41,263 bases of DNA. Source: Pseudocoprococcus catus (lineage in GTDB: Bacteria > Bacillota > Clostridia > Lachnospirales > Lachnospiraceae). A program made the position numbers and the translations under genes. The notes beneath the pieces were generated by a model that saw nothing but the letters and a program-made list of their open reading frames with translations, was not told where the DNA came from and did not search any database. The first letter of the stretch is position 1, and each line of letters starts with the position of its first letter. Below, one piece after another: positions 27,057 to 37,583 of this stretch. The stretch is taken from the NCBI RefSeq assembly GCF_902381825.1, contig NZ_LR698973.1, positions 1,405,759 to 1,447,021 on the forward strand, written 5' to 3'.

Positions 27057-27566
27057 TTAACCTAAAATCTCTTCGATGGATTTGCCGCGCTTCTTAGCAA
27101 CTTCTTCTGGAGTTACAAGATTGCTGAGACCCTCGATTGTAGCAAGAACAACGTTCTGTTTGTTATTGGAACCAAGAGATTTTGTACGGATGTTCTTGTA
27201 GCCGGCAAGTTCCAGCACGTTACGTGCAGGACCACCTGCGATGATACCAGTACCCTGAGGAGCTCTCTTCAGGAGAACGGAAGCACCACCGAACTTTCCT
27301 AAATTATCATGTGTAATACTTAAGTTCTCATCAAGTGGAACTTCGATTAATTTCTTGATTGCATCTTCTTTTCCTTTGCGGATTGCTTCAGGAATTTCAG
27401 TTGCTTTACCTAAACCAGCGCCAACATGTCCATTGCCGTCACCGACAACTACTAAAGCTGCAAATCTCATGTTACGTCCACCTTTTACAACTTTAGTTAC
27501 ACGTTTAATTGACACTACTTTTTCTGTTAATTCTAATTGACTAGCATCAATAATTGTACGTTTCAT
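27057..27566 (-). CDS. rpsE: 30S ribosomal protein S5
   Basis: The 169-residue protein of the decoding region has the double-stranded RNA-binding domain with [30 protein letters not shown] and the C-terminal domain with [24 protein letters not shown]. The VKGGR loop is intact. ATG 27566 follows GGAGGAG. Confidence 0.98.
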   Translation of the reverse strand: MKRTIIDASQLELTEKVVSIKRVTKVVKGGRNMRFAALVVVGDGNGHVGAGLGKATEIPEAIRKGKEDAIKKLIEVPLDENLSITHDNLGKFGGASVLLKRAPQGTGIIAGGPARNVLELAGYKNIRTKSLGSNNKQNVVLATIEGLSNLVTPEEVAKKRGKSIEEILG

Positions 27567-27583
27567 GTGTTCTCCTCCCTGTG

Positions 27584-27952
27584 CTAGAATTTAAGACCAG
27601 CTTCTCTAGCTGCATCAGCTAAAGCCTGAATCTTACCCTGATAAATAAATCCGCCTCTATCGAAGACAACTTCTGTAATACCTTTTTCAAGAGCCTTTTT
27701 AGCAACAGCAGTACCTACAGCTGCAGCAGCTGCAACATTGTCTGTATACTGTAATTCGTCTTTGATTGCCTTTTCCATTGTGGAAGCAGCTACAAGTGTA
27801 TTACCAACAGTATCGTCGATAATCTGAGCGTATATATGATTATTACTTCTAAACACAGATAAACGTGGGCGCTGTGCAGTGCCTACTAAATGATGACGCA
27901 GTCTTCTATGTTTTTTAACACGAATCTCACTTCTGGATTGTTTGTTAACCAT
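27584..27952 (-). CDS. rplR: 50S ribosomal protein L18
   Basis: L18 binds 5S rRNA. The 122-residue protein starts [22 protein letters not shown] and has [20 protein letters not shown] and [17 protein letters not shown] 27952 was chosen because AAAGGAGA is 9 nt upstream; an in-frame GTG at 27961 touches that site. Confidence 0.97.
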   Translation of the reverse strand: MVNKQSRSEIRVKKHRRLRHHLVGTAQRPRLSVFRSNNHIYAQIIDDTVGNTLVAASTMEKAIKDELQYTDNVAAAAAVGTAVAKKALEKGITEVVFDRGGFIYQGKIQALADAAREAGLKF

Positions 27953-27971
27953 TCTATTCACTCTCCTTTAA

Positions 27972-28514
27972 TTATTTCTTACCAGTCTTACCAACCTTAC
28001 GTCTGATTACTTCATCAGCATACTTGATACCTTTGCCCTTATATGGTTCAGGTCTTCTCTTGTCTCTGATTTCAGCAGCGTACTGGCCAACTTTTTCTTT
28101 GTCGATACCTGATACAATGATAATGTTCTGACCTTCAAGAGTTGTTGTAACACCTTCCGGATCAGTCATTTCTACAGGATGTGAATAACCTAATGATAAT
28201 ACAAGAGTCTTACCCTGTTTCTGAGCTCTGTAACCTACACCGTTTACTTCAAGTTTCTTTGTGTAACCTTCAGTAACACCAACAACCATGTTGTGGATCA
28301 GTGTTCTGGTTAATCCGTGTAATGATTTCATCTTCTTTAAATCGTTTGGTCTTGTAACTACAACGTGACCATCTTCGATTTTAATCTCCATTTCAGGTGC
28401 TAAAGCTCTAACAAGAGTTCCTTTAGGACCTTTTACAGTCACATTATTATTTTCTGCTATCTCAACAGTAACGCCTGCAGGAATAGCGATTGGCATTCTT
28501 CCGATTCGTGACAT
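27972..28514 (-). CDS. rplF: 50S ribosomal protein L6
   Basis: The 180-residue protein has [15 protein letters not shown] at the start, two L6 repeats and the C-terminal [36 protein letters not shown] precedes ATG 28514. A 201-nt spacer with an internal promoter stands before it, unusual for the spc operon. Confidence 0.98.
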   Translation of the reverse strand: MSRIGRMPIAIPAGVTVEIAENNNVTVKGPKGTLVRALAPEMEIKIEDGHVVVTRPNDLKKMKSLHGLTRTLIHNMVVGVTEGYTKKLEVNGVGYRAQKQGKTLVLSLGYSHPVEMTDPEGVTTTLEGQNIIIVSGIDKEKVGQYAAEIRDKRRPEPYKGKGIKYADEVIRRKVGKTGKK

Positions 28515-28540
28515 GCCCGTACCTCCTTACTTAAATTGCA

Positions 28541-28555
28541 GGAGCATTCCGCTCC
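28541..28555 (-). promoter_or_regulatory. Stem-loop in the rplF leader
   Basis: GGAGC/GCTCC arms around 5 nt, about 12 nt upstream of the rplF ribosome binding site and downstream of the internal promoter. Confidence 0.35.
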
Positions 28556-28587
28556 GTTTTCAGTAGATTTGTAAATTTGACTTATAT

Positions 28588-28616
28588 ATTATACTAGAAT
28601 ATAATATCGATTTCAA
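28588..28616 (-). promoter_or_regulatory. Internal promoter upstream of rplF
   Basis: On the minus strand TTGAAA (28616-28611), 17-bp spacer, TATAAT (28593-28588). A perfect 8-bp stem-loop (28617-28637) abuts the -35. It could supply rplF and everything downstream to secY-adk-map independently of S10. Confidence 0.75.
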
Positions 28617-28715
28617 GCTTTAAGCGATTCTTAAAGCAAATTGCATTGCACACAGGCCGAATAAGCAGTTTTGCTTATCCGCATCCCTTTGCCCTATGCT
28701 CTGCTATTTTATAAA

Positions 28716-29111
28716 TTACCAAACAAATGCTAAAACTTCGCCGCCAACGTTCATGGCTCTTGCTTCTTTATCTGTAACGATACCTTTGTTTGTTGAAATA
28801 ATAGCGATACCTAAACCGCCAAGTACCTTAGGCATATTTTCTACACCTGCGTACACACGAAGACCAGGTTTGGAGATTCTCTTAAGTCCAAAGATAACCT
28901 TCTGGTTCTTATCAGCACCATATTTCAGTGTGATCTTAATTGTTTTAACAACGCCGTCTTCTACGATTTCGTATGCTTTGATATAACCTTCATCTAAAAG
29001 GATTCTTGCGATCTCTGTTTTGATCTTTGATGCAGGAACATCAACTGTATCATGTTTTGCAGTGTTCGCATTACGGATTCTTGTCAGCATATCTGCGATT
29101 GGATCTGTCAT
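28716..29111 (-). CDS. rpsH: 30S ribosomal protein S8
   Basis: S8 is a central-domain assembly protein and a translational repressor of spc operons in some bacteria. The 131-residue protein has [31 protein letters not shown] and a C-terminal [36 protein letters not shown] 29111 follows GGGAGGAA. Confidence 0.98.
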   Translation of the reverse strand: MTDPIADMLTRIRNANTAKHDTVDVPASKIKTEIARILLDEGYIKAYEIVEDGVVKTIKITLKYGADKNQKVIFGLKRISKPGLRVYAGVENMPKVLGGLGIAIISTNKGIVTDKEARAMNVGGEVLAFVW

Positions 29112-29135
29112 TCTAAGGTTCCTCCCTTCCTAATC

Positions 29136-29321
29136 TTACCAGCTTGCTTTCTTAACACCCGGAATTTCGCCCTTGTAAGCTAATTCACGGAAACAAATTC
29201 TGCAGATACCATACTTTCTTAAGTAAGCGTGTGGACGTCCGCAAATTCTGCAACGATTGTATTCTCTTGAGGAGAATTTAGGTTTGCGCTGCTGTTTGAT
29301 TTTCATTGCTGTCTTAGCCAT
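29136..29321 (-). CDS. rpsN: 30S ribosomal protein S14, zinc form
   Basis: The 61-residue S14 has the zinc ligands Cys24, Cys27, Cys40 and Cys43 (CRIC and CRIC), so it is the short, zinc-dependent form also called rpsZ or type Z. AAGGAGG precedes ATG 29321. It is between rplE and rpsH. Confidence 0.97.
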   Translation of the reverse strand: MAKTAMKIKQQRKPKFSSREYNRCRICGRPHAYLRKYGICRICFRELAYKGEIPGVKKASW

Positions 29322-29335
29322 GAAACACTACCTCC

Positions 29336-29875
29336 TTATTTTACGTATGGCATACCGAATAAACGGATTAATTCACGAGCTTCTTCATCAGTGTTGGCTG
29401 TTGTAACGAAGATAACATCCATACCTCTGACTTTGTCTACCTTATCGTATTCGATTTCAGGGAAGATCAGCTGCTCTTTGATACCAAGGGCATAGTTACC
29501 TCTGCCATCGAAGGAGTTTGCGCTGACACCTCTGAAGTCACGTACTCGTGGCAGTGCCAGGTTGATCAGACGATCTGCGAAATCATACATTTTTTCGCCT
29601 CTTAATGTTACTTTACAACCGATTGGAAGGCCTTCTCTAATCTTGAAGTTAGCGATAGATTTTTTAGCCTTTGTGACAACAGCTTTCTGACCTGCGATGA
29701 TCTCAAGATCTTTAACTGCTGAATCCAATACTTTGGAGTTGTCTTTTGCTTCGCCAACGCCCATGTTGATAACGATCTTATTGAGCTTTGGAACCTGCAT
29801 GATATTCTTATAACCAAACTTTTCGATCATTGCTGGAACGATCTCATTGTTGTATTTTTCCTGTAATCTGTTCAC
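29336..29875 (-). CDS. rplE: 50S ribosomal protein L5
   Basis: L5 binds 5S rRNA and touches P-site tRNA. The protein has [42 protein letters not shown] and [32 protein letters not shown] place the start at GTG 29875 (179 residues), because AAAGGAGG (29891-29884) is 8 nt from it, whereas an ATG at 29881 is only 2 nt from that site. Confidence 0.96.
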   Translation of the reverse strand: MNRLQEKYNNEIVPAMIEKFGYKNIMQVPKLNKIVINMGVGEAKDNSKVLDSAVKDLEIIAGQKAVVTKAKKSIANFKIREGLPIGCKVTLRGEKMYDFADRLINLALPRVRDFRGVSANSFDGRGNYALGIKEQLIFPEIEYDKVDKVRGMDVIFVTTANTDEEARELIRLFGMPYVK

Positions 29876-29897
29876 CGTCATGTCCTCCTTTCGTCAA

Positions 29898-30221
29898 TTA
29901 ATCAATTACTACTGCAGCCTGATCTTTAACCTTTGCTGCACGAACTTTTTTACCGTCAACGATCTGATACTGAATTCTTGCCGGCTTACCATTGTAAAGG
30001 TACATAACGTTTGAAGCATCGATAGGACCTTCTGTATGGATGATACCGCCCTGCTGATTAGCCATAGAAGGTTTTGTATGTTTGGTGATCATGTTAAGAC
30101 CTTCAACGTATACAACGCCTTTTTTATGGTTGATAGCAATAATTTTACCGGACTTGCCTTTATCTTTACCAGCGATAATCTGAACCATATCGCCTTTTTT
30201 AATTCTCATTGTTGCTGACAC
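29898..30221 (-). CDS. rplX: 50S ribosomal protein L24
   Basis: L24 starts assembly of the 50S 5' domain. The protein has a KOW motif in [23 protein letters not shown]. The start GTG 30221 ([10 protein letters not shown], 107 residues) lies 8 nt from AAGGAGG; GTG 30230 overlaps that site and ATG 30209 is too far. The C-terminus [16 protein letters not shown] is typical. Confidence 0.95.
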   Translation of the reverse strand: MSATMRIKKGDMVQIIAGKDKGKSGKIIAINHKKGVVYVEGLNMITKHTKPSMANQQGGIIHTEGPIDASNVMYLYNGKPARIQYQIVDGKKVRAAKVKDQAAVVID

Positions 30222-30234
30222 GGTCGCCACCTCC

Positions 30235-30603
30235 TTACAGAACTTCTGGTGCCAGTGAAACGATCTTCATGAACTGTTTTTCACGTAACTCTCTTGCTAC
30301 TGGTCCAAAGATACGTGTACCTCTTGGATTTCCGTCATCTTTGATGATAACAGCAGCATTTTCGTCGAATCTGATATATGAACCATCTTTACGGCGAGCG
30401 CCCTTAACTGTACGAACAACAACAGCTTTTACAACATCGCCTTTTTTAACAACTCCGCCTGGTGTTGCATCTTTAACAGTAGCAACAATCACATCACCAA
30501 TGTTGGCATATCTTCTTGTTGAACCACCCATAACACGGATACAGAGCAGTTCTTTTGCGCCTGTATTATCAGCAACACGAAGTCTTGTCTCCTGTTGAAT
30601 CAT
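30235..30603 (-). CDS. rplN: 50S ribosomal protein L14
   Basis: The 122-residue protein has [28 protein letters not shown] at the start, [31 protein letters not shown] and the final SLAPEVL. AGGAGG precedes ATG 30603. Confidence 0.98.
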   Translation of the reverse strand: MIQQETRLRVADNTGAKELLCIRVMGGSTRRYANIGDVIVATVKDATPGGVVKKGDVVKAVVVRTVKGARRKDGSYIRFDENAAVIIKDDGNPRGTRIFGPVARELREKQFMKIVSLAPEVL

Positions 30604-30633
30604 GACTTTACCTCCTGAATTCTACTGAACTAA

Positions 30634-30891
30634 TTATTTAGCTTTTTCGACAATTTCAACAAGTCTCCATCTCTTATCTTTAGATAAAGGTCTTGTTTCC
30701 ATTACTTTAACTCTGTCACCGATGTTGCATTCGTTGTTTTCATCGTGAGCTTTTAATTTGTATGTTCTATCTACGATCTTCTTGTACAGAGGATGTTTTA
30801 CACGGTCTTCAATGGCAACAACAATTGTTTTGTCCATTTTGTTGCTGACAACTTTACCTACTCTTGTCTTTCTAAGATTTCTTTCTTCCAC
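30634..30891 (-). CDS. rpsQ: 30S ribosomal protein S17
   Basis: The 85-residue primary 16S-binding protein has [30 protein letters not shown] and [31 protein letters not shown] precedes ATG 30891. Confidence 0.98.
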   Translation of the reverse strand: MEERNLRKTRVGKVVSNKMDKTIVVAIEDRVKHPLYKKIVDRTYKLKAHDENNECNIGDRVKVMETRPLSKDKRWRLVEIVEKAK

Positions 30892-30917
30892 GACAATAGT
30901 CTCCTTTCTCCGCCAAA

Positions 30918-31127
30918 TTATTCAGCAGCGTTAGCCTTTTCAGTGATCACTGTCTGAATTCTGGCAATATTTTTGCGAACTTCTTTGATTCTGCTTGTAT
31001 TCTCTAACTGGTTAGTAGCATTCTGGAATCTCAGATTAAAGAGTTCCTTCTTAGCTTCTACTAAAGCCTGAGCTAATTCATCAACAGACTTTGTATTTAA
31101 ATCTTTTACATATTCATTAGTTTTCAC
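30918..31127 (-). CDS. rpmC: 50S ribosomal protein L29
   Basis: L29 lies at the exit tunnel near the trigger factor site. The 69-residue coiled protein has [46 protein letters not shown]. The predicted start is GTG 31127, 11 nt inside the end of rplP, with GGTGAT close upstream; GTG 31136 is an alternative. Confidence 0.95.
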   Translation of the reverse strand: MKTNEYVKDLNTKSVDELAQALVEAKKELFNLRFQNATNQLENTSRIKEVRKNIARIQTVITEKANAAE

Positions 31128-31554
31128 TGTTATCACCGCCTTCTAAATCTGCGCGAGAAACGATTTTGCATTTAACAGGGAGCTTATGAGTAGCCAGACG
31201 AAGAGCTTCTTTAGCAACTTCTTCAGGAACGCCTGCGATTTCGAACATTACGCGACCTGGCTTAACAACTGCTACCCAGTATTCCAGTGTACCTTTACCG
31301 GAACCCATACGTGTTTCAGCTGGTTTTGTAGTTACAGGTTTATCAGGGAAAATTTTAATCCAAACTTTACCACCACGTTTGATGTAACGTGTCATGGCAA
31401 CACGGGCTGCCTCGATCTGGTTGGATTTGATCCAAGCAGGTTCCATTGCAACGATACCGTATTCACCATAAGAAATTTTATTACCACGCTGTGCTTTTCC
31501 GGCCATAGAGCCACGGAACTGCTTACGACGTTTTACTCTTTTTGGCATTAACAT
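31117..31554 (-). CDS. rplP: 50S ribosomal protein L16
   Basis: L16 sits at the A site of the large subunit. The 145-residue protein has [33 protein letters not shown] and the conserved [21 protein letters not shown]. Its ATG shares a base with the rpsC stop (TAATG) and its end overlaps rpmC. Confidence 0.98.
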   Translation of the reverse strand: MLMPKRVKRRKQFRGSMAGKAQRGNKISYGEYGIVAMEPAWIKSNQIEAARVAMTRYIKRGGKVWIKIFPDKPVTTKPAETRMGSGKGTLEYWVAVVKPGRVMFEIAGVPEEVAKEALRLATHKLPVKCKIVSRADLEGGDNSEN

Positions 31555-32216
31555 TATTTATCGCTCCCTTCCTTATTGCCCTTTACTGGAAGAACTTCGC
31601 CATGGTAGATCCATGTCTTAACACCAACTTTACCGTAAGTTGTGTTAGCTTCTGCGAAGCCATAATCGATGTCTGCTCTTAATGTCTGAAGTGGAATAGT
31701 ACCTTCGCTGTAGAACTCTGTACGAGCCATATCAGCACCGCCAAGACGACCGCTTACGCTTGTCTTAATACCTTTAACGCCGCCTCTTGAACGCATTGTC
31801 TTCTGCATGGAAGATTTCATTGCACGTCTGAAAGAGATACGGTTTTCAAGCTGTGCAGCAATGTTTTCTGCAACGAGCTGAGCGTCACATTCAGGCAGTT
31901 TAACTTCTTTAATATCAATTAAAAGCTTTTTGTTTGTGAACTGTTTCAGTTCTGCTTTAACTTTTTCGATTTCAGAACCCTGACGTCCGATAACAACGCC
32001 CGGTTTAGCTGTATATACGATTACTTTTACTCTGTCAGATGCTCTTTCGATTTCAATCTTGGAAACACCGGCACTGTATAATCTCTTCTTCAGGTATGTT
32101 CTGATCTTGTGGTCTTCGATCAGGTTGTCAGCAAAATCAGCATCAGCATACCATCTGGAATTCCAATCCTTAATAACACCGACTCTGAGGCCGTGAGGAT
32201 TAACTTTCTGTCCCAT
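31554..32216 (-). CDS. rpsC: 30S ribosomal protein S3
   Basis: S3 forms the mRNA entry channel. The 220-residue protein has [24 protein letters not shown], a KH domain with [16 protein letters not shown], and the C-terminal [35 protein letters not shown] stands close to ATG 32216. Confidence 0.98.
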   Translation of the reverse strand: MGQKVNPHGLRVGVIKDWNSRWYADADFADNLIEDHKIRTYLKKRLYSAGVSKIEIERASDRVKVIVYTAKPGVVIGRQGSEIEKVKAELKQFTNKKLLIDIKEVKLPECDAQLVAENIAAQLENRISFRRAMKSSMQKTMRSRGGVKGIKTSVSGRLGGADMARTEFYSEGTIPLQTLRADIDYGFAEANTTYGKVGVKTWIYHGEVLPVKGNKEGSDK

Positions 32217-32230
32217 TGCTTACTTCCTCC

Positions 32231-32617
32231 TTATCTTTCATTCAGCACGATTGTGATATGGCTCATTCTCTTTTCGATTCTGTAAGCTCTGCCCTGTGCT
32301 CTAGGCTGTACTCTCTTCATGATTGGGCCATTGCTTGCGTAGCACTCTTCGATAAAGAGTTTGCTTCTGTCCATACCGTTGTTGTTTTCTGCGTTTGCAA
32401 TTGCTGATTTTAATAATTTATCGATAACTGTTGAAGCATATCTTGGGTTGTATGCTAAAATTGCTAATGCTGTTTCTACATCCTTGCCTCTGATTGCGTC
32501 AAGAACGAAACAAGCTTTCTGAACAGGAATTCTTGCAAAAGACAGCTTTGCGCTTGGTCTTGTATCCTTATTGCTGTTTCTTTCTCTCTTTATCTGGGAT
32601 CTATGTCCTTTAGCCAT
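32231..32617 (-). CDS. rplV: 50S ribosomal protein L22
   Basis: L22 lines the exit tunnel. The 128-residue protein has the ARIPVQKACFVLDAIRGKDVETALAIL helix and the tunnel loop IMKRVQPRAQGRAYRIEKRMSHITIVL, matching the macrolide-sensitive form as far as I can see. GGAGG precedes ATG 32617. Confidence 0.98.
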   Translation of the reverse strand: MAKGHRSQIKRERNSNKDTRPSAKLSFARIPVQKACFVLDAIRGKDVETALAILAYNPRYASTVIDKLLKSAIANAENNNGMDRSKLFIEECYASNGPIMKRVQPRAQGRAYRIEKRMSHITIVLNER

Positions 32618-32646
32618 GGATGAAAGCCTCCTTTCAAACTATAATC

Positions 32647-32925
32647 TTAACGTCTTGATTTCTTTTCGTCTTTACCATGTCCTCTGTATGTTCTTGTTGC
32701 TACAAATTCACCTAATTTGTGACCAACCATATCTTCTGTGATATATACTGGAACATGTTTTCTGCCATCGTGTACTGCGATTGTATGTGAAACCATCTGT
32801 GGGAAAATAGTTGAACGGCGTGACCATGTCTTGATAACTGACTTATCGCCTGCTGCGTTCATAGCGTCTACTTTTTTAAGTAAGCTCTCATCTGCAAATG
32901 GTCCTTTTTTAAGTGATCTGGCCAT
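32647..32925 (-). CDS. rpsS: 30S ribosomal protein S19
   Basis: The 92-residue protein has [61 protein letters not shown] and a basic C-terminus. AAGGAGG precedes ATG 32925. Confidence 0.98.
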   Translation of the reverse strand: MARSLKKGPFADESLLKKVDAMNAAGDKSVIKTWSRRSTIFPQMVSHTIAVHDGRKHVPVYITEDMVGHKLGEFVATRTYRGHGKDEKKSRR

Positions 32926-32937
32926 AATCTAACCTCC

Positions 32938-33780
32938 TTATTTAATCATGCTTCCGTCGCGTCTTCTTACGATCATCTTGTTAGAATGTTTATTCTTCTT
33001 ACGAGTCTTATAACCCAGAGCCGGTTTACCCCATGGAGTCATAGGACCAGAACGACCGATAGGCGCACGACCTTCACCACCACCATGTGGATGGTCATTA
33101 GGGTTCATTACGGAACCACGAACAGTAGGTCTGATACCCATGTGACGCTTACGTCCTGCTTTACCGATGTTGATCAGTTCGTGATCAATGTTGCCAACCT
33201 GTCCAACAGTAGCTCTTGCCTGGATAGGAACAAGTCTCATTTCACCTGATGGCAGTCTTAATGTAGCGTATTTGCCTTCTTTAGCCATCAGCTGAGCAGC
33301 GTTACCAGCGGAACGAACAAGCTGTCCGCCCTTACCTGGGTGAAGCTCAATGTTGTGTACCATTGTACCTACAGGAATCTGAGCCAGTGGTAAGCAGTTA
33401 CCAAGCTTGATTTCTGCTTCAGGTCCGTTCATAAGAACTGCGCCAACCTGTAAGCCGTTAGGAGCGATGATATATGCTTTCTGACCATCTGCATAGCAGA
33501 TCAGAGCGATATTTGCTGTTCTGTTTGGATCGTATTCGATAGATTTAACAGTTGCAGGAATACCATCTTTATATCTCTTAAAATCAATGATTCTGTATTT
33601 TCTCTTAGCACCGCCACCGCGATGTCTTACTGTAATTTTACCCTGAGCATTACGACCAGCTTTGCTGTTCTTGGATACTGTAAGGGACTTCTCTGGTGTT
33701 GACTTTGTGATCTCAGAGAAATCGGAACCGGTCATATGTCTTCTGGAAGGTGTATATGGGTTATATGTTCTGATACCCAT
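32938..33780 (-). CDS. rplB: 50S ribosomal protein L2
   Basis: L2 is needed for subunit joining and peptidyl transfer. The 280-residue protein has [36 protein letters not shown] and the highly conserved [26 protein letters not shown] 33780 follows AAAGGAG; a TTG at 33798 lies before that site and is rejected. Confidence 0.98.
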   Translation of the reverse strand: MGIRTYNPYTPSRRHMTGSDFSEITKSTPEKSLTVSKNSKAGRNAQGKITVRHRGGGAKRKYRIIDFKRYKDGIPATVKSIEYDPNRTANIALICYADGQKAYIIAPNGLQVGAVLMNGPEAEIKLGNCLPLAQIPVGTMVHNIELHPGKGGQLVRSAGNAAQLMAKEGKYATLRLPSGEMRLVPIQARATVGQVGNIDHELINIGKAGRKRHMGIRPTVRGSVMNPNDHPHGGGEGRAPIGRSGPMTPWGKPALGYKTRKKNKHSNKMIVRRRDGSMIK

Positions 33781-33857
33781 TTCGTTCACTCCTTTCAAGT
33801 GTCTGATTTATTGTCATGCTTATTTGCATATAATTCGTTGTGCCTTACGGCCTGATC

Positions 33858-34157
33858 TTAAAGGCCTTCGAAGATTTCGATGTCAGCACTTTCAGCTGTC
33901 AGTTTAACGATAGCTTTCTTTGTCTTTGCTGTCTTACCAAATGTCATACCACGTCTCTTTGTCTTACCATCGTAGTTCATAGTATTAACACTTGCTACCT
34001 TTGTTCCAGCGAACATTTTTTCAACAGCTTCTTTAACCTGAGACTTTGTTGCATCCGGATGAACCAGGAATGTATACTTCTTATCAGCCATTGCATTCAT
34101 ACTCTTTTCAGTGATGACTGGTTTGAGGATGACATCATAATATTTTAAATCTGCCAT
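33858..34157 (-). CDS. rplW: 50S ribosomal protein L23
   Basis: L23 is a docking site for trigger factor and SRP at the tunnel exit. The 99-residue protein has [41 protein letters not shown] and [16 protein letters not shown]. Its ATG shares a base with the rplD stop. Confidence 0.98.
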   Translation of the reverse strand: MADLKYYDVILKPVITEKSMNAMADKKYTFLVHPDATKSQVKEAVEKMFAGTKVASVNTMNYDGKTKRRGMTFGKTAKTKKAIVKLTAESADIEIFEGL

Positions 34158-34777
34158 TATGCATAAACCTCCTGAATTGTTGCAACTGCATCCTGTGTCA
34201 GTACAAGTGTATCGTACTTCAGAATGTCATATACGTTAATAGTATTTGTAAGAGCAGTCTTTACTGTAGGAACGTTGTTAGCGGATTTGATAACGTTGTC
34301 GTTCTTTTCATTTAAAACAACCAGAGCTTTTTCAGCCTTTAAGTTATTCATAACTGCTACGAATTTCTTTGTTTTGATTTCGTCAAGTTCGAAAGAATCA
34401 AGAACGATAAGCTTGCTTTCATTAACCTTTGTTGTTAATGCAGACTTAATAGCCAGTCTTCTTTCTTTCTTGTTTAATTTGATTGAGTAATCTCTTGGCT
34501 TTGGAGCGAATACTACGCCACCGCCTGTCCACTGTGGAGATCTTGTTGAACCCTGTCTTGCATGACCTGTTCCTTTCTGTCTCCATGGCTTTCTGCCGCC
34601 GCCGCTTACTTCAGAACGTGTCTTTGCGCTCTGTGTTCCCTGACGGGATGCTGCAAGCTGAGCAACTACTGCCTTGTGCATGAGATTTTCATTAACTTCT
34701 ACACCAAATACGGCATCATTCAGTTCGATTTCTCCAACCTGATTACCTTCAATATTGTAAACAGATAACTTTGCCAT
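34157..34777 (-). CDS. rplD: 50S ribosomal protein L4
   Basis: L4 reaches the exit tunnel and, in some bacteria, represses the S10 operon. The 206-residue protein has the tunnel loop [32 protein letters not shown] in the wild-type form. AAAGGAGG precedes ATG 34777. Confidence 0.98.
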   Translation of the reverse strand: MAKLSVYNIEGNQVGEIELNDAVFGVEVNENLMHKAVVAQLAASRQGTQSAKTRSEVSGGGRKPWRQKGTGHARQGSTRSPQWTGGGVVFAPKPRDYSIKLNKKERRLAIKSALTTKVNESKLIVLDSFELDEIKTKKFVAVMNNLKAEKALVVLNEKNDNVIKSANNVPTVKTALTNTINVYDILKYDTLVLTQDAVATIQEVYA

Positions 34778-34804
34778 CTGTAATGTCCTCCTTTCTCAAA
34801 CCAA

Positions 34805-35434
34805 TTAAGCTTTTACTGATTCTTTCAGCATTACTAAAGATTTCTTTGGTCCAGGTACTGCGCCCTTAACCAGGATAAGGTTCTTCTCAGCGTCAACGCT
34901 TACAACCTCAAGGTTCTGAACTGTAACTCTTACTGCACCCATGTGACCCGGCATATGTTTGCCCTTGAATACACGGCCTGGAGTTGTTGCTGATCCGTTA
35001 GAACCTGCATGTCTGTGATATTTGGAACCATGAGCCATAGGTCCTCTGGACTGTCCATGTCTCTTGATTGCACCCTGGAAGCCTTTACCTTTTGATTTAG
35101 CTGTTGCATCTACTTTGTCGCCAGCAACGAATACGTCTGCTTTGATTTCCTGACCTAAAGTATAGCTTTCAGCATCTTCCAGTCTGAATTCCTTAAGAAA
35201 TCTCTTAGCTGTTACGCCAGCTTTTGCAAAATGGCCTTTCTTTGGTTTGTTGACCAGTTTTTCTCTGATGTCGCCAAAACCAACCTGGACTGCACTGTAA
35301 CCATCATTCTCAACTGTCTTAACCTGTGTTACTACACAAGGGCCAGCCTGAAGAACTGTTACTGGTGTTAAAACTCCGTCTTCACTGAAGACCTGAGTCA
35401 TACCAACTTTCGTTGTTAAAATTGCTTTCTTCAT
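34805..35434 (-). CDS. rplC: 50S ribosomal protein L3
   Basis: The 209-residue protein has [46 protein letters not shown] and [35 protein letters not shown] precedes ATG 35434. A 128-nt spacer lies between it and rpsJ, with a GAACGC/GCGTTC stem (35467-35482). Confidence 0.98.
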   Translation of the reverse strand: MKKAILTTKVGMTQVFSEDGVLTPVTVLQAGPCVVTQVKTVENDGYSAVQVGFGDIREKLVNKPKKGHFAKAGVTAKRFLKEFRLEDAESYTLGQEIKADVFVAGDKVDATAKSKGKGFQGAIKRHGQSRGPMAHGSKYHRHAGSNGSATTPGRVFKGKHMPGHMGAVRVTVQNLEVVSVDAEKNLILVKGAVPGPKKSLVMLKESVKA

Positions 35435-35562
35435 TAAGAATGCACCTCCTGTTTAAATCTACAGCGGAACGCTATTGCGTTCATCCTAGACGCATTGAGT
35501 ACATCTTCGACTTTCGTCTGAATCTATATCAACCCAATACCTAAGGATTGTTTTCAATGTTA

Positions 35563-35880
35563 TTATTTTGTTTTCATCTTGATGTCGATGTAAACGCCAG
35601 CAGGCATTTCCAGTCTGGATAATGCATCAACTGTTTTCTGATTTGGAGCGATGATATCAATCAGTCTCTTATGTGTACGCTGTTCAAACTGTTCTCTGGA
35701 ATCTTTGTATTTGTGAACCGCTCTTAAGATTGTAACAACTTCCTTCTTTGTTGGAAGAGGAACTGGACCGCTCACCTTAGATCCTGTTTTCTTTACAGTT
35801 TCGATAATTTTACCAGCGCTCTGATCGATTAATTTGTGATCATACGCTTTGAGTGTAATTCTCATTACTTGACTTGCCAT
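35563..35880 (-). CDS. rpsJ: 30S ribosomal protein S10
   Basis: S10 belongs to the 30S head and also acts with NusB in antitermination. The 105-residue protein has [38 protein letters not shown] and [15 protein letters not shown] 35880 is 10 nt after AGGAGG; ATG 35865 is a less likely alternative. It is the first gene of the superoperon, behind a long leader. Confidence 0.98.
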   Translation of the reverse strand: MASQVMRITLKAYDHKLIDQSAGKIIETVKKTGSKVSGPVPLPTKKEVVTILRAVHKYKDSREQFEQRTHKRLIDIIAPNQKTVDALSRLEMPAGVYIDIKMKTK

Positions 35881-36119
35881 AAAAAAAGCCGCCTCCTTTT
35901 CGCACTATTCATTAAGTACGACAAGCGGTGACTGTACACTTTCCCGTGTGTTTCCTGATGTCAACACACACCTATTCTGTCTTACATTCTTCTATAGACA
36001 GACCTTGTTAACTTTGTACAGTGACTTGTCGCCAGTTTTCAAACTTGACATTCGCTCCACGGAACACCTGCGCAACCCTCGCAGCAACCTCACGCTTCAT
36101 AGCTATCAATGTCACAAGC
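35881..36119 (-). ncRNA. Structured leader of the S10 operon, candidate S10 leader RNA
   Basis: About 240 nt of transcribed leader. A long-range stem pairs 35920-35938 with 36015-36030 (TGTACAGT and CTTGTC blocks on the minus strand with their complements) and encloses a GTGTGTTT/AAACACAC-type hairpin and a TGTCT/AGACA hairpin. Ribosomal S10 leaders have been predicted in clostridia; this position and layout fit, but I have not compared it with that model. A 30-codon reading frame (36100-36008) lies inside and has no ribosome binding site. Confidence 0.6.
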
Positions 36120-36125
36120 TTTTTT

Positions 36126-36154
36126 AGTATATACCATAAAATACAGGAATGCAA
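36126..36154 (-). promoter_or_regulatory. Promoter of the S10-spc-alpha superoperon
   Basis: On the minus strand TTGCAT (36154-36149), 17-bp spacer, TATACT (36131-36126), with A/T-rich sequence upstream. Transcription would start near 36119. The rest of 36155-36514 holds no gene; a TATAAT at 36410-36415 with poor -35 may serve the divergent methyltransferase. Confidence 0.75.
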
Positions 36155-36514
36155 GTGTTTTCTTGAAAAAAATCAAACTTTTTATGTATTTGTTCAAATA
36201 CACGTAACTGTTCAGAACTAACCTCCAAATGCATTCCGAATCACACGCTTTTTCTGTTTCTTCTATATATAATACTATCTATCCGCATCCAACTGCCTCC
36301 CAAAAGCACCTATCGTCCGCATCCTTGCACCCCTATCAAAAACTTCATCTGATTGATATTCAATTCAATTGTATTTATATATTGTAAAAATACGCTGCAT
36401 TATTTATACTATAATAAGCAAGGATTGCGCATACACACGTATAGCACCCTGCTTTTATTGGATATAGCGTCTGTAACCACGGACCTATTGATTTTATATA
36501 TTATGGAGGATATT

Positions 36515-37381
36515 ATGTGGACTGCTGATAATTGGAAAGATTATGAAGTCATCGATACCTGCGGCGGTGAAAAGCTTGAACGCTGGGGACAGTACATTCT
36601 TGTACGCCCGGACCCGCAGGTCATCTGGAATACACCAAAAACAGATAAACGCTGGAAGAAGATGAACGGTCATTACCACCGCAGTAATAAAGGTGGCGGC
36701 GAATGGGAGTTTTTTGACCTGCCTGAGCAATGGACAATTCAGTACCACCATCTCGGCCTTTCTTTTAATTTAAAGCCATTCAGCTTCAAACACACCGGTC
36801 TGTTCCCAGAACAGGCTGCCAACTGGGACTGGTTTTCTTCTATCATTAAGAAGGCCAACCGCCCTGTGAAGATTCTGAACCTTTTTGCCTACACAGGCGG
36901 TGCTACATGTGCGGCTGCCAAAGCCGGTGCCCATGTAACCCATGTAGACGCTTCCAAAGGCATGGTGGGTTGGGCCAAGGAAAATGCCAAACTCTCCGGA
37001 CTGCCTGAGACAAGTGTCCGCTGGATTGTTGATGACTGCCAGAAGTTTGTAGAACGTGAGATCCGACGCGGCAATCACTATGATGCCATCATCATGGACC
37101 CACCATCCTACGGCCGCGGCCCTAAGGGCGAAATCTGGAAGATTGAGACATCCATTTACCCATTCATCCAGTTATGCGAGAAACTGCTCAGCGACAATCC
37201 GCTGTTCTTCCTTGTGAACTCCTACACAACCGGACTTCAGCCGGCCGTTCTGACTTACATGCTCTCAACCGCTGTCAAGGCCAATCACGGCGGCCATGTC
37301 ATCGCCGATGAAGTTGGACTTCCAGTATCCGGCAATGGGCTGGTACTGCCATGCGGTGCTTCAGGGCGCTGGGAACGCTAA
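36515..37381 (+). CDS. Class I SAM-dependent methyltransferase (COG1092/RlmI-like)
   Basis: The 288-residue protein has the SAM-binding motif LNLFAYTGGAT (121-131), VDASKG for the ribose, and the catalytic-region motif DPPSYGRG (195-202), close to the 23S rRNA methyltransferases of the RlmI/RlmK family, but it is shorter and lacks an N-terminal PUA domain. Substrate is probably a nucleic acid, likely rRNA, not certain. ATG 36515 follows GGAGGA; ATG 36503 lies before that site. It is a single gene divergent from the S10 operon. Confidence 0.85.
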   Translation: MWTADNWKDYEVIDTCGGEKLERWGQYILVRPDPQVIWNTPKTDKRWKKMNGHYHRSNKGGGEWEFFDLPEQWTIQYHHLGLSFNLKPFSFKHTGLFPEQAANWDWFSSIIKKANRPVKILNLFAYTGGATCAAAKAGAHVTHVDASKGMVGWAKENAKLSGLPETSVRWIVDDCQKFVEREIRRGNHYDAIIMDPPSYGRGPKGEIWKIETSIYPFIQLCEKLLSDNPLFFLVNSYTTGLQPAVLTYMLSTAVKANHGGHVIADEVGLPVSGNGLVLPCGASGRWER

Positions 37382-37519
37382 AAACTGCATAACAAGTCTT
37401 TTATGAATTGAGATTTGTTATTCTTATGAAAAAGTTTGTAAAATGTAAAAGTAATTTCCCGATTATAGGACTTAATTCCGGGCAACTGACGTTAGTAGTA
37501 ATACACTCATAAAAACAAG

Positions 37520-37576
37520 AAAAACGCGGCATATATAAAACAGACTCGACCGATGTTTCATATATGCAGCGTTTTT
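37520..37576. terminator. Bidirectional terminator between methyltransferase and SDR genes
   Basis: Arms of 22 bp (37520-37541 and 37555-37576) with two or three mismatches; A-rich left side and T-run (GTTTTTACTTTTTT) right side. Genes on both sides converge on it. Confidence 0.88.
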
Positions 37577-37583
37577 ACTTTTT

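Noticed and set aside
36008..36100. Thirty-codon reading frame in the S10 leader as a gene
   Set aside because: No ribosome binding site, and the 3' end of the frame overlaps one arm of the leader stem, so I list it only as an observation.
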